From Mycetocola_A sp015752285 (lineage in GTDB: Bacteria; Actinomycetota; Actinomycetes; Actinomycetales; Microbacteriaceae): a DNA stretch of 64,000 nt. A program made the position numbers and the translations under genes. This document shows, piece after piece, positions 33,939 through 42,359 of the stretch; the first letter of the stretch is position 1, and every line of letters begins with the position of its first letter. The stretch spans positions 124,001 to 188,000 of the forward strand of contig NZ_JADOUY010000003.1 in the NCBI RefSeq assembly GCF_015752285.1, in the 5' to 3' direction. The notes below the pieces were generated by a model. The model was not told the origin of the DNA. It saw nothing but the letters and a program-made list of their open reading frames with translations, and made no database searches.

Positions 33939-34934
33939 CTAACGGGACGCCGGCGCGACGCCGGTCGAACCACGAACGAGGAGTTCGACACCGAGATCCG
34001 GCGTCGGTCGACTGCCGGCCTCGGCTCCGGTGACGATGTCGAGCAGCAGATCGACGCTGGCGCGACCGATCTGCCTGCGCGGCGAGTCGATGGTCGTGAG
34101 GTGGGGCCGCACCAGCGTGGACACCGGGGTGTTGTCGAACCCGGCGACGCTGATCTCGCCTGGCACGCTGACGTTGCGCTGTGTCAGCCGGTCGATGAGG
34201 CCGACGGCGACGAGGTCGTTGAAGGCGACAACGGCGGTGGCGCCGCTCGCGATCGCGAGATCACCGGACTGCACGCCGCCCGAGAACGTCGGCGGAAAGT
34301 TGCCGAGGTCGATCAGCTCGAGCTCGGCGGCGGGTGGCGTGAACGCGCGGAAGGCGTTGCCACGCTGCCTGTTGGAGAAGGATGTCTCGGGACCGCCCGC
34401 GTAGGCGATGGTCCGGTGCCCGAGGGCAACGAGGTGTGACATCAACGCACGCAGGCCGCCCGCATTGTCGTAGGCGATCGACGGGATGCCGTCGACCTCA
34501 CGATGGACGAGAACGAGGGGACCGTCGGCGGCGAGGGCCAGCACCGCGGCATCCGTGTTTCGTGCGGAGCAGAGGATCACCCCATCGACCTGCCTGGCGA
34601 GGCTCGAGACGGCTTCGCGCTCGACGTCGGCATCCTCGTCGGTGTCGGCGATGAAGACGGAGTAGCCGGCGGAGCGGGCGCGCGCCTGCACACCTTTGCA
34701 GACAGCGCCGAAGTACGGATTCTCGAGGTCGGGAACGACGAGACCGATCGATCCCGTGCGGCCGGTGATGAGACCGCGGGCGGCGCGGTTGGGGCGGTAC
34801 CCCATCGAGCGCGCCGCCTCCTGGACTCGCAGGCGAGTCGACTCTGCGACCTTCTCCGGTGCGGCAAGCGCTCGGGACACGGTGGAGATCGAGACGCCCG
34901 AGGCGCGCGCGATGTCGCGGATCGTGACCGACAT
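33939..34934 (-). CDS. LacI-family regulator of glucuronate/glucuronoxylan genes
   Basis: A 331-residue LacI/GalR regulator with N-terminal helix-turn-helix MSVTIRDIARASGVSISTVS, a hinge RGLITGRTGSIGLVVPDLENPYFG, and a sugar-binding core. It lies 34 nt before the GH67 gene and diverges from the ManD-like gene. The perfect palindrome CTGCAAAGGTTTGCAG 16 nt upstream of its start is the likely operator controlling both directions. The inducer may be glucuronate or an aldouronic acid (inference). Confidence 0.9.
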   Translation of the reverse strand: MSVTIRDIARASGVSISTVSRALAAPEKVAESTRLRVQEAARSMGYRPNRAARGLITGRTGSIGLVVPDLENPYFGAVCKGVQARARSAGYSVFIADTDEDADVEREAVSSLARQVDGVILCSARNTDAAVLALAADGPLVLVHREVDGIPSIAYDNAGGLRALMSHLVALGHRTIAYAGGPETSFSNRQRGNAFRAFTPPAAELELIDLGNFPPTFSGGVQSGDLAIASGATAVVAFNDLVAVGLIDRLTQRNVSVPGEISVAGFDNTPVSTLVRPHLTTIDSPRRQIGRASVDLLLDIVTGAEAGSRPTPDLGVELLVRGSTGVAPASR

Positions 34935-34950
34935 GCCTCCACCTTCTCCG

Positions 34951-34991
34951 CTGCAAAGGTTTGCAGCAATTGTCGTCGTTGCGGTTAGGCT
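34951..34991 (+). promoter_or_regulatory. LacI operator and ManD-side promoter
   Basis: Perfect palindrome CTGCAAA-GG-TTTGCAG at 34951-34966, and a rightward -10 TAGGCT at 34986-34991. The gap to the GTG at 35113 is about 115 nt and unusually AT-rich around 35030-35075, where further promoter elements may lie. Confidence 0.65.
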
Positions 34992-35112
34992 GGAGCCATC
35001 AAAGAGGATAAAACCGATCCATTCGACGTCGCACCAAATGCAACTCTATTCACTTTGTTTCATTCTAGATAGAGCTGGCTCGTCCAGTGGCCACCGAACC
35101 GGAAGAGATCCC

Positions 35113-36345
35113 GTGAGCATCATCGAACGCGCCGAAGTTCTCGTGACGAGCCCCGGGCGCAACTTCGTCACCCTGAGAATCACCACGTCGGACGGCGTGA
35201 CCGGCCTCGGGGATGCCACCCTCAACGGCCGGGAGCTCTCTGTCGTCGCCTACCTGCAGGAGCACGTGGTGCCGCTGCTGATCGGGCGGGACCCGCAGAA
35301 GATCGAGGACACCTGGCAGTACCTCTACCGGGGTGCGTACTGGCGGCGCGGGCCTGTGACGATGGCAGCGATCTCGGCTGTCGACATCGCGTTGTGGGAC
35401 ATCAAGGGAAAGATCACCGGCCAGCCGGTGTACCAGCTGCTGGGTGGGGCGACGCGTGTCGGCGCGCTCGCGTACGCGCACGCATCCGGATCCGACCTGC
35501 CGTCGCTGTTCACCTCGATTCGCAACCACCTCGACCAGGGGTTCCGGGCGATCCGGGTGCAGACCGGTGTGCCCGGCCTCGGCCAGGTCTACGGCGTCGG
35601 CACCAACCAGAAGGTCGGCGAGAAATACGACTACGAGCCGGCCAAGCGGTCGACCGTTCCGCTCGAGGAGGAGTGGGACAGCGCCGCGTACCTGCAGCAC
35701 ATCCCGGCGGTGTTCGAGGCTGTGCGTGAGGAGTTCGGGTGGTCGTTGCCGCTGCTGCACGACGCCCATCACCGGCTCACACCGAACGAGGCGGCAAGTC
35801 TCGGCAAGTCGCTCGAGCCGTACCGGCTGTTCTGGCTCGAGGACTGCACGCCCGCCGAGAACCAGGAAGCGCTCAGGCGGGTGCGGTCGCAGACCACGAC
35901 GCCGCTCGCGATCGGCGAGGTGTTCAACTCGGTCTTCGACTATCAGACGCTCATCACCGAGCAGCTGATCGACTACGTGCGGAGTGCCGTCACTCACACC
36001 GGCGGGATCAGTGGGCTGAAGAAGATCATGGACTTCGCGGCGATCTACCAGATCAAATCGGGTTTCCACGGACCGACCGACATCTCGCCGGTCGGTCAGG
36101 CTGCCGCACTGCACCTCGACCTGGCGATCCACAACTTCGGGATCCAGGAATACATGCAGCACTCCGCTCCGACTCTCGAGGTGTTCCAGACGAGCTACAC
36201 CTTCGAGAACGGGCTGCTGCACCCGGGCGACAACCCCGGTCTCGGCGTCGAGTACGACGATGCGCTCGCGGGGACGTTCGAATACCAGCCGGCGTACCTG
36301 CCGGTGAACCGGCTGGCGCTCGACGGGACGCTGCACGACTGGTGA
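35113..36345 (+). CDS. manD: Enolase-superfamily sugar-acid dehydratase, D-mannonate dehydratase (ManD/RspA)-like
   Basis: A 410-residue enolase-superfamily enzyme that would dehydrate D-mannonate to 2-keto-3-deoxygluconate. The barrel metal ligands are seen in LLHDAHHRLTP (Asp plus catalytic His), WLEDCTP (Glu) and IGEVFN (Glu). Conserved ManD features include YGVGTNQ...YDYEPA and HGPTDISPVG. The GTG at 35113 follows GGAAGAGA; the longer frame lacks a site. Paired divergently with the GH67 gene, it would use glucuronate after UxaC and UxuB steps, which are not encoded in the window. Low-activity ManD homologues exist, so specificity is inferred. Confidence 0.85.
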   Translation: MSIIERAEVLVTSPGRNFVTLRITTSDGVTGLGDATLNGRELSVVAYLQEHVVPLLIGRDPQKIEDTWQYLYRGAYWRRGPVTMAAISAVDIALWDIKGKITGQPVYQLLGGATRVGALAYAHASGSDLPSLFTSIRNHLDQGFRAIRVQTGVPGLGQVYGVGTNQKVGEKYDYEPAKRSTVPLEEEWDSAAYLQHIPAVFEAVREEFGWSLPLLHDAHHRLTPNEAASLGKSLEPYRLFWLEDCTPAENQEALRRVRSQTTTPLAIGEVFNSVFDYQTLITEQLIDYVRSAVTHTGGISGLKKIMDFAAIYQIKSGFHGPTDISPVGQAAALHLDLAIHNFGIQEYMQHSAPTLEVFQTSYTFENGLLHPGDNPGLGVEYDDALAGTFEYQPAYLPVNRLALDGTLHDW

Positions 36346-36406
36346 GGTACAGGCATCCGGTTTTCGCCGCTTCGCGGCGGTTGCGCGCGGGGAACGTCGA
36401 GAGCTC

Positions 36407-37030
36407 CTAGATCCAGCCCTGCTGCCACGCCAGCTCGGCCGCCTCATGCCGCGATCGTGCATCGAGCTTCGTCATCGCTGACGACAGGTAGTTGCGCACG
36501 GTGCCTGCGGCGAGGTGCAGCCGGTCGGCGATCTCCTGCACACTCATCGTCGACCGGCTCAAGCGCAACGCGTCGAGCTCCCGATCGGTGAGCGGGCAGC
36601 GCTCGGCGGTCAGCGCCGTCGCCGCGATCTCCGGGTCGATGTACCGCTTGCCTGCGGCGACATCGCGGATGACATCCGCGAGTTCCTCTGCCGGCGTCGA
36701 CTTCGGCACGAACCCGGACACCCTCGCGGCGAGCGCCCGCCGCAGCACACCAGGCCGCGCATGCCGTGTGACGATCACGACCTTCGTCGCCACCGTCGAC
36801 AGGATGCGCGCAGCCGCCTCGAGTCCGTCGGCCTGCGGCATCTCGAGGTCGAGCAGGCAGACATCGGGCTTGAGTTCGAGCGCGAGCTCGGCCGCAGACA
36901 CCCCGTTGTCTGCGCTCCCGACGACCTCGATGTCTGGCTCGAGGTTGAGCAGCGCGCTGAGCGCCCCGCGGATGAGGTGCTCGTCGTCGGCGATCAGCAG
37001 ACGGATGCTCCTGGTTTCGTCGCCGGTCAC
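36407..37030 (-). CDS. NarL/DesR-type response regulator
   Basis: A 207-residue regulator. The receiver domain has acidic Asp15/Asp16, phosphorylatable Asp61 in CLLDLEMP, and a Lys in FVPKSTP. The C-terminal LuxR-type helix-turn-helix is LTDRELDALRL...SVQEIADRLHLAAGTVRNYLS. The GTG at 37030 overlaps the kinase stop by 4 nt, so the pair is co-translated. A TGACATTTGTCA palindrome before the kinase gene is a plausible binding site. No efflux ABC genes, the usual targets, lie next to it. Confidence 0.9.
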   Translation of the reverse strand: MTGDETRSIRLLIADDEHLIRGALSALLNLEPDIEVVGSADNGVSAAELALELKPDVCLLDLEMPQADGLEAAARILSTVATKVVIVTRHARPGVLRRALAARVSGFVPKSTPAEELADVIRDVAAGKRYIDPEIAATALTAERCPLTDRELDALRLSRSTMSVQEIADRLHLAAGTVRNYLSSAMTKLDARSRHEAAELAWQQGWI

Positions 37031-38319
37031 GCCTGCAGCCCTCCGCGCGTGGGCACGACCACCCGCAGTTCGAAACGGTCGCCGTCGATCGTGGTGTCGA
37101 GCGAGCCATGAAGTGCGAGAACCCGATCGCGCAGCCCGGCGAGACCCGTGCTCGCGGCGCGGCCGGAGGCATCCGCGCCCGTGGCCTTGTTGTTGCTGAT
37201 CACGAGGATGCTCCCCTGATTGGTTGCACCGAGGTGGATCGATGCCTCGGTCGCGTCGCTGTGACGAAGGATGTTGGTGGTCGCCTCGCGCACGACGAGC
37301 GCGAGGGTGCGGGCGATCTCGGGGTCGGCGGGCAGGGCTTCGACGGCGAGTTCGCACTGGGCGCCGGCGGCGGCGAGCACCTCACGGGCGTTCTCGAGCT
37401 CGTCGTCGAGCGCGACCTCGCGATAGCCGGCGACGAGCGAGCGGGTCTCTTCGAGTGCCTCCCGGGCGATGAGCCGGGTTTCGTGCACGAGGTCTCGGGC
37501 GGCATCCGCATCGACGGAGAGAAGGCGTTCTGCCAGCTCGGACTTCAGCGCGATCACCTGCAGGTGGTGCCCCTGGATGTCGTGCAGGTCCGACGCGAAC
37601 CGCAGCCGCTCCTGCGCGACGGCGAGGTCGGCCGCCACGGAGCGGTGCCGGTCGAGGGTCACGACGATCTCCCACCACCACAGGCTCGAGAGCACCATGA
37701 TCGGCAGCGTCACCGAGTACACGACGAGCAACCAGTCGCCTGACCCCGCCTGAAATGTCATGACGACCGGGCTGCCGGAGATATTCACGGCCAGGATGCC
37801 GTGGGCGACGGTGAGCAGGAATCCGACGCCGAGAAGCATCCACCGGAGCCGCTTCGCGACGAGGGCGGCGATAAGCGTCACGGCCATCCAGAGCGGCAGA
37901 GCGCCGATCAGCCCGCCACCCGGGGTGAGGAGGCCGACCACCCACGCGGCGGCGGCCGGAACGATCAGCGCGAACGTCCAGGCGGGATGCGGCATCCCGC
38001 CCCCGCGCCCGACCCGGAGAAACCAGCAGTAGCGCACGTGAATCGCCGCGGAGACGAGGACCAGCAGCACCAGCGCGGCGTCGAGCGGTGCGCTTGTCGC
38101 CGAGTAGCTCGCCGCAGACGTCAGCAACGCGAGTGCATCGAGCACGATGTAGATGAACACGATCGAGCCGAGCGTGTATGTCCAGGTGGTCTGGACGCCG
38201 CGGGCAGGCACTCGGTGTTTCACAGGCGGCAGGGGGTCGGTCGCGTCGTGCTCGTCGGGCACGCCGGCTGCTGTGGTCGCATCGGTGGTGGCGCGCGCAT
38301 TGCGCTGGCGAATCGTCAT
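37027..38319 (-). CDS. DesK/NarX-type sensor histidine kinase
   Basis: A 430-residue HisKA_3 kinase. About 40 N-terminal polar residues precede five or six membrane helices (roughly 45-220). The dimerisation/phosphorylation helix holds ASDLHDIQGHHLQVIALK with the H-box His. The ATP-binding domain has VVREATTNILRHS and TGLAGLRDRVLALHG. The ATG at 38319 follows AGGAGAGC. The sensor has no large extracellular loop, so it likely senses membrane state, as DesK does. Confidence 0.9.
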   Translation of the reverse strand: MTIRQRNARATTDATTAAGVPDEHDATDPLPPVKHRVPARGVQTTWTYTLGSIVFIYIVLDALALLTSAASYSATSAPLDAALVLLVLVSAAIHVRYCWFLRVGRGGGMPHPAWTFALIVPAAAAWVVGLLTPGGGLIGALPLWMAVTLIAALVAKRLRWMLLGVGFLLTVAHGILAVNISGSPVVMTFQAGSGDWLLVVYSVTLPIMVLSSLWWWEIVVTLDRHRSVAADLAVAQERLRFASDLHDIQGHHLQVIALKSELAERLLSVDADAARDLVHETRLIAREALEETRSLVAGYREVALDDELENAREVLAAAGAQCELAVEALPADPEIARTLALVVREATTNILRHSDATEASIHLGATNQGSILVISNNKATGADASGRAASTGLAGLRDRVLALHGSLDTTIDGDRFELRVVVPTRGGLQA

Positions 38320-38361
38320 GAGACGCTCTCCTGAGCGCGGTTTCTGGGCCACATGCCCCCC

Positions 38362-38385
38362 AGCGTAGAGCAGTGACATTTGTCA
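38362..38385 (-). promoter_or_regulatory. Promoter and TGACA-N2-TGTCA operator before the kinase gene
   Basis: The perfect palindrome TGACATTTGTCA (38374-38385) lies just upstream of a minus-strand -10-like TACGCT (38362-38367). Such palindromes are used by NarL/DesR-type regulators in actinobacteria, so this is a candidate autoregulatory site. Confidence 0.55.
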
Positions 38386-38531
38386 TGGTCGGCGGTGCGA
38401 AAGCACTGCGGATCCTGTGACGCCACGACACTGACCCCGCTCATTCGTGGCCGCAAGACTGGAGACACCGCCGCCGGAGCAGAGCGTGGCCCGGCATGGC
38501 AGCACTCCTGATCCCGAACGAAAGGCGCCTC

Positions 38532-39005
38532 ATGATCGACGCACTCCAGGACTTCACCGCCGGACTTCCCGATGTTCTCCAGTGGGTCGGTATCGTGCTC
38601 GCTTCGGCGATCCCGTTCGTCGAGTCGTACTTCGGTGCGGTGATCGGCGTGCTTGCGGGCATCCACCCTGCCATCGCGATCGGCGCGGCGATTCTCGGAA
38701 ATGTCGTGTCGATGATCCTCTTCGTGCTCAGCGCACACGGGGTGCGGTCGAAGGTGGCGGGCCGTAAGGACCCGAAGCCCGAGACGCCGCGACGCCGCAA
38801 GCTGCGGGAGCGTTTCGACCGCTACGGGGTCGCGGGCGTGAGCCTGCTCGGCCAGACCATCCTGCCGAGCCAGATCACCTCCGCCGCAATGGTGTCGTTC
38901 GGCGCGGCGAAGAACACGGTGATCCTCTGGCAGGTCATCTCGATCATCATCTGGGGTGTCGTGTTCGGTGTGCTCGCGATGCTCGGGGTGTCGACGCTCG
39001 GCTGA
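38532..39005 (+). CDS. Small multidrug-export-like membrane protein (PF06695-type)
   Basis: A 157-residue membrane protein with about four helices: AIPFVESYFGAVIGVLAGI near 25, a second near 55, a charged loop KPETPRRRKLRERFDRYG near 85, and two more. This layout fits the 'putative small multi-drug export protein' family; real transport activity is not proven for it. The ATG at 38532 follows AAAGGCG. An in-frame ATG at 38496 is possible. Confidence 0.72.
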   Translation: MIDALQDFTAGLPDVLQWVGIVLASAIPFVESYFGAVIGVLAGIHPAIAIGAAILGNVVSMILFVLSAHGVRSKVAGRKDPKPETPRRRKLRERFDRYGVAGVSLLGQTILPSQITSAAMVSFGAAKNTVILWQVISIIIWGVVFGVLAMLGVSTLG

Positions 39006-39014
39006 GCGCGCGCG

Positions 39015-39040
39015 TGCTGCACGAATGGAACTGCAGCATT
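39015..39040. repeat. Palindromic repeat family 1, short remnant
   Basis: TGCTGCACGAATGGAACTGCAGCATTCG keeps the outer TGCTGCA/TGCAGCA words and CGAATG/CATTCG arms but has lost the central GTTGCAAC core. It lies between convergent gene ends. Confidence 0.55.
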
Positions 39041-39076
39041 CGGCGAGGGGGAGCGGTAGCGGAGGTAGGGCGGATG

Positions 39077-39934
39077 CTACGCCGCCCGGCTCACCCCGCG
39101 GCTCATGATCGCCGACATCAGGGCCTGCACGGGCTCCCTCGCCGCCGAGGGGTTCGCCATCAGAACATAGTCGACGTCACCGAGCTCCGGCAGGGCGAAC
39201 CGGTTGCTGACCTTCACGAGGTCTGACGGGATGAGCGAGTGCGGGAACACCGCTACGCCCATCCCGGCGCGCACGGCCGCGAGCATCCCGTTCACGTCAC
39301 GGGTGTTGCACGTGATGCGCCAGGTGCGGCCGGCGCTCTCGAGCGCGTCGATGGCGAGTTGGCGGCTCAGGCTCGGCGCCTGGTACGCGATGAGCGGCAC
39401 AGGCGCACCTTCGTCCAGTGTCATCTTCTCCTGGGCCATCCACACCATGGAGTCCTTCGCGACCCGGGTGCTGTCGCTGGCCTCGCCAGCGCCCTGCTTC
39501 ACGAAGATGAGGTCGAGGTGCCCGCCCTCGAGCCGCCGCCGCAGCGGGCCGCTCTGATTGACGGTGAGCTCGAGGTTGATCTGCGGGTACAGCTGACGGA
39601 AGTGCCTGAGGATCCGCGGCAGCTGGGTGATCGCCAGGTCGTCTGCGGCCCCGAACCGCAGCCGCCCGCGCATGGCCGATCCGCTGAAGTAGCTCTCCGC
39701 CGCGGCGTGGGCCGCGAGAATGGTGCGTGCGAAGCCGGCCATCGCGTCGCCGTTGTCGGTGAGCCGGACTTCCCTCGTATCGCGCGCGATCAGCATCCGC
39801 CCCGCCGCCTTCTCGAGCTTGCTCATCTGCTGGCTCACGGTCGGCTGGCTGATGCCGAGCCGGAGCGCCGCGTTCGTGAAGCTGTGCGTTTCGGCCACCA
39901 CGAGAAACGTCTTGAGCAACACCGGGTCGTACAT
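39077..39934 (-). CDS. LysR-family transcriptional regulator
   Basis: A 285-residue LysR regulator. The N-terminal helix-turn-helix is VVAETHSFTNAALRLGISQP followed by TVSQQMSKLE, and an effector domain begins with RGRLRFGAADDLAITQLP. It is divergent from the MFS gene, with a GATAGA-N14-TCTATC inverted repeat between, and so probably regulates that transporter. Confidence 0.9.
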   Translation of the reverse strand: MYDPVLLKTFLVVAETHSFTNAALRLGISQPTVSQQMSKLEKAAGRMLIARDTREVRLTDNGDAMAGFARTILAAHAAAESYFSGSAMRGRLRFGAADDLAITQLPRILRHFRQLYPQINLELTVNQSGPLRRRLEGGHLDLIFVKQGAGEASDSTRVAKDSMVWMAQEKMTLDEGAPVPLIAYQAPSLSRQLAIDALESAGRTWRITCNTRDVNGMLAAVRAGMGVAVFPHSLIPSDLVKVSNRFALPELGDVDYVLMANPSAAREPVQALMSAIMSRGVSRAA

Positions 39935-39964
39935 GGCAGCCTCCTGGAGACAGGCCCGTCATTC

Positions 39965-39990
39965 GATAGACCAATGGCACTAATTCTATC
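39965..39990. promoter_or_regulatory. Candidate LysR binding site
   Basis: Inverted repeat GATAGA-N14-TCTATC containing an internal CCAATGG palindrome. It is located between the divergent LysR and MFS genes, 31-100 nt from either start. Confidence 0.5.
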
Positions 39991-40064
39991 CATTGAGGGT
40001 CCGAATACGGATGCCGCGCCTAGCGTGGAAGGAAGCATCCGTTCCAACGTTTCAGGAGACATCT

Positions 40065-41390
40065 GTGGCCTCCGCCACCTCGACCGCCTTTCCCCCCACC
40101 GAACCGCTGTCGGTGCAGACCGGGCGATTGCCGTGGCGCAAGACGTTCATCGCGTTGAGCGTGCCGAACTTTCGGATCTGGACGACCGGCAACATCCTCG
40201 CGATGACCGCTGGGTGGACCCAGCGAATCGCCCAGGACTGGCTCGTTCTCGAACTGACCGGCAGTGCGACAGCGGTCGGAATCACCGTCGCCATGCAGTT
40301 CGCGCCGATGCTCTTCTTCGGCCTGCTCGGCGGCGTGCTCGTCGACCGGCACAGCAAGCGGATGCTCATGGTGATCACGCAGGCCCTCTTCGCCGTCCTG
40401 AGCCTCGGCCTCGCCGTGCTGACCATCGCCGGAGTGGTCGAAGCGTGGCACGTGTTCGCGATCGCCTTCGCCACCGGGCTCGTCACCGTCGTCGACAACC
40501 CGGCTCGGCAGGTCATCGTCACCGAACTCGTCGGGCAGAAGAACCTGCGAAACGCGATCAGCATCAATTCGTCGGTGTTCCAGCTGGCGGGCATGATCGG
40601 ACCGGCGATCGCCGGCGTGCTCCTGCTCACCGTCGGAGCCGGCCCCGCGTTCGTGATCAACGGCGTCGCGTGTCTGACCGTCATCGTCATGCTCGGGATG
40701 CTCCGCACCGGCCAGATGACCCGCGTCGCCCCATCGCCGCGCGCGAAGGGGCAGCTGCGCGAGGGCCTCCGATACGCGGTGGCCAAGCCGACGATCCTCT
40801 ATCCGGTGATCCTCATCGCGGTGTTCGCCGTCTTCGGGCTGACGATGCCGGTGCTCCTCGCGTCCTACGCCGCCGACGTGTTCGATGTCGGACCCGGCGG
40901 GTACGGCCTGTTCAACTCGATGGTGGCCGTCGGTGCGCTGACCGGGGCGCTGCTGTCGACGCGCCGGGCATCCATCCGGCTCAGGACGATCGTGGTGGGT
41001 ATCGGGCTGACCGGCCTGTTGCAGGCCGCGGCGGGGCTGATGCCGTCGATCGCGTTGTTCTCGGCGACCCTGGTGACGGTCGGCGTGGCATCCCTCCTCT
41101 TCCTCACCGCCGCGAACTCGCTCGTGCAGATGTCGAGCAACATCAGCGTGCGCGGCCGGGTGATGTCGCTCTACGTGCTCGTGCTGCTGGGCGGGCAGGC
41201 CATCGGCGGTCCGCTCATGGGTCTGGTCATCGAGAACTTCGGAGCGCACGTCGGCATGGTCGTCTCCGGCGGTGTTCCGCTGGTCGCCGCCGGCGTGATC
41301 GCCCTCGTGCTGGCCCGTCGTGGGCAGTTGCGGTTGCAGGTGCGCACCGGGCGCTTCGTGCCGTCCGTGCAGATCGCGTCGCGGGTGTAG
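40065..41390 (+). CDS. MFS exporter, EntS/MFS_3-like
   Basis: A 441-residue, 12-helix major-facilitator protein of the MFS_3 (enterobactin-exporter-like) group. RIAQDWLVLELTGSATAVGI near 45, the loop DRHSKRML near 90, and DNPARQVIVTELV near 145 are typical. The GTG at 40065 follows AGGAGA by 5 nt; earlier in-frame residues look non-coding. It is divergent from the LysR gene, which probably controls it. A drug or siderophore cargo is possible. Confidence 0.88.
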   Translation: MASATSTAFPPTEPLSVQTGRLPWRKTFIALSVPNFRIWTTGNILAMTAGWTQRIAQDWLVLELTGSATAVGITVAMQFAPMLFFGLLGGVLVDRHSKRMLMVITQALFAVLSLGLAVLTIAGVVEAWHVFAIAFATGLVTVVDNPARQVIVTELVGQKNLRNAISINSSVFQLAGMIGPAIAGVLLLTVGAGPAFVINGVACLTVIVMLGMLRTGQMTRVAPSPRAKGQLREGLRYAVAKPTILYPVILIAVFAVFGLTMPVLLASYAADVFDVGPGGYGLFNSMVAVGALTGALLSTRRASIRLRTIVVGIGLTGLLQAAAGLMPSIALFSATLVTVGVASLLFLTAANSLVQMSSNISVRGRVMSLYVLVLLGGQAIGGPLMGLVIENFGAHVGMVVSGGVPLVAAGVIALVLARRGQLRLQVRTGRFVPSVQIASRV

Positions 41391-41422
41391 GGCCCGCCGC
41401 ACGACCTCGATCGCTCGTGAAG

Positions 41423-41486
41423 GCATCCGCCGCGGTCGAGAGCACCCGGTGTGCTGGGTGCTTTCGTCCGGAACGGATGCCCTCGG
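41423..41486. repeat. 64-bp GGATGCC-type intergenic repeat, copy 2
   Basis: Aligns without gaps to 1473-1536 (52 of 64 positions by my count). It lies between the convergent MFS and DUF1801 genes. Foldable through GAGCACCC and GGATGCCCTC-type arms. Confidence 0.6.
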
Positions 41487-41494
41487 GTCGCGCG

Positions 41495-41860
41495 CTACCC
41501 GCGCCTGGCGACGATCGCGGCGGCGATCCGCTCGATCAGGTCGAACGGCACCGGCTCCGACCACGGGAATGTGACGGAGTCCTTCTCGCTTCGGTGAGGT
41601 GCGATCTCGGCTTCGAGATCGCCGTCGAAGTGCGGAACCGGATAGAGCCCGATGTGCTTCTTCCAGCCGGCGAAGTGCAGAGCATAGCGCCCGCCGAGCA
41701 TGACCGCCGGCATCCCGTAGCGAATCTTCTCGCTCTCGTTCGGGATGCTCGCAGCGGCAACGCCGCGATGGATGGCCTCGCGGATCAGCCGAAGTGTTCG
41801 CTGCCGTTCGGCCGGAAACCCGGCGATGTACTCATCGACGCTGGTCGGTGTTGTGGCCAT
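41495..41860 (-). CDS. DUF1801 (YdhG-like) protein
   Basis: A 121-residue cytoplasmic protein of the DUF1801/YdhG fold (SCP2-like alpha/beta). The family pattern is visible in SVDEYIAGFP, IRYGMPAVML, YALHFAGWKKHIGLYP and the closing PFDLIERIA. The ATG at 41860 follows GAAAGGA and lies inside the end of the upstream SRPBCC gene (29-nt overlap). It is third in an ArsR-SRPBCC-DUF1801 operon, a frequent association; biochemical role unknown. Confidence 0.85.
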   Translation of the reverse strand: MATTPTSVDEYIAGFPAERQRTLRLIREAIHRGVAAASIPNESEKIRYGMPAVMLGGRYALHFAGWKKHIGLYPVPHFDGDLEAEIAPHRSEKDSVTFPWSEPVPFDLIERIAAAIVARRG

Positions 41861-42359
41861 GGTCGGGTCCTTTCGGTCGGGAGCGCCAGGCAGCCTCGCG
41901 ACGAAGATACGCCTCGATGCGCTCGAGGGCACCGCTCCACACCTCGTTGGTGAAGAAGTCGCGCACCTCGACGGCCGGGAAGCCGGTCTGTACGACGGTG
42001 ACGAGGCATCCGTCGTCGTGGGCGTCGAACGTGAGCTCGACACGGGTGGTCATGGTCATGCCGTCGGGGCTGCTGCCGGTCGACTCGGTGACGAGACGGT
42101 GCGGGCGGTCGATCTCGAGGAAAGTCTGGGTCTCGCGAAAGAGGGTGTCTGCGTCCACCCCCCAGACGGCGGTCTGGGTTCCGCCGACCCGCAGGTCGAC
42201 GTCGATCTCGACGATGCCGGGCCTGGCGTCGAGGATGCTGAACCAGACCTTCTGCTTCTCGGCGTCGGTGTACGCGTCGAAGACGTCGTCGGGGGTGGCC
42301 GGAAGGAACCGCGTGATCCGCAGCTCGATGGTGTCGGTTGTGGTGGGATGTTCAGTCAT
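41832..42359 (-). CDS. SRPBCC/AHSA1-family protein
   Basis: A 175-residue START-like protein. The AHSA1 pattern is seen in RITRFLPATPDDVFDAYTDA and KQKVWFS near 15-40, and FTNEVWSGALERIEAYLRR at the C-terminal helix. Members bind small hydrophobic ligands. It overlaps the ArsR stop by 4 nt and the DUF1801 start by 29 nt, so the three are translated together. The very C-terminus is basic and low-complexity because it shares sequence with the next gene. Confidence 0.85.
   Translation of the reverse strand: MTEHPTTTDTIELRITRFLPATPDDVFDAYTDAEKQKVWFSILDARPGIVEIDVDLRVGGTQTAVWGVDADTLFRETQTFLEIDRPHRLVTESTGSSPDGMTMTTRVELTFDAHDDGCLVTVVQTGFPAVEVRDFFTNEVWSGALERIEAYLRREAAWRSRPKGPDHGHNTDQRR

Noticed and set aside
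39239..41953. A 904-codon open frame overlapping the LysR and MFS genes
   Set aside because: It is antisense or out of phase to two clear genes, and its protein is arginine-rich without any domain; it is a high-GC shadow.
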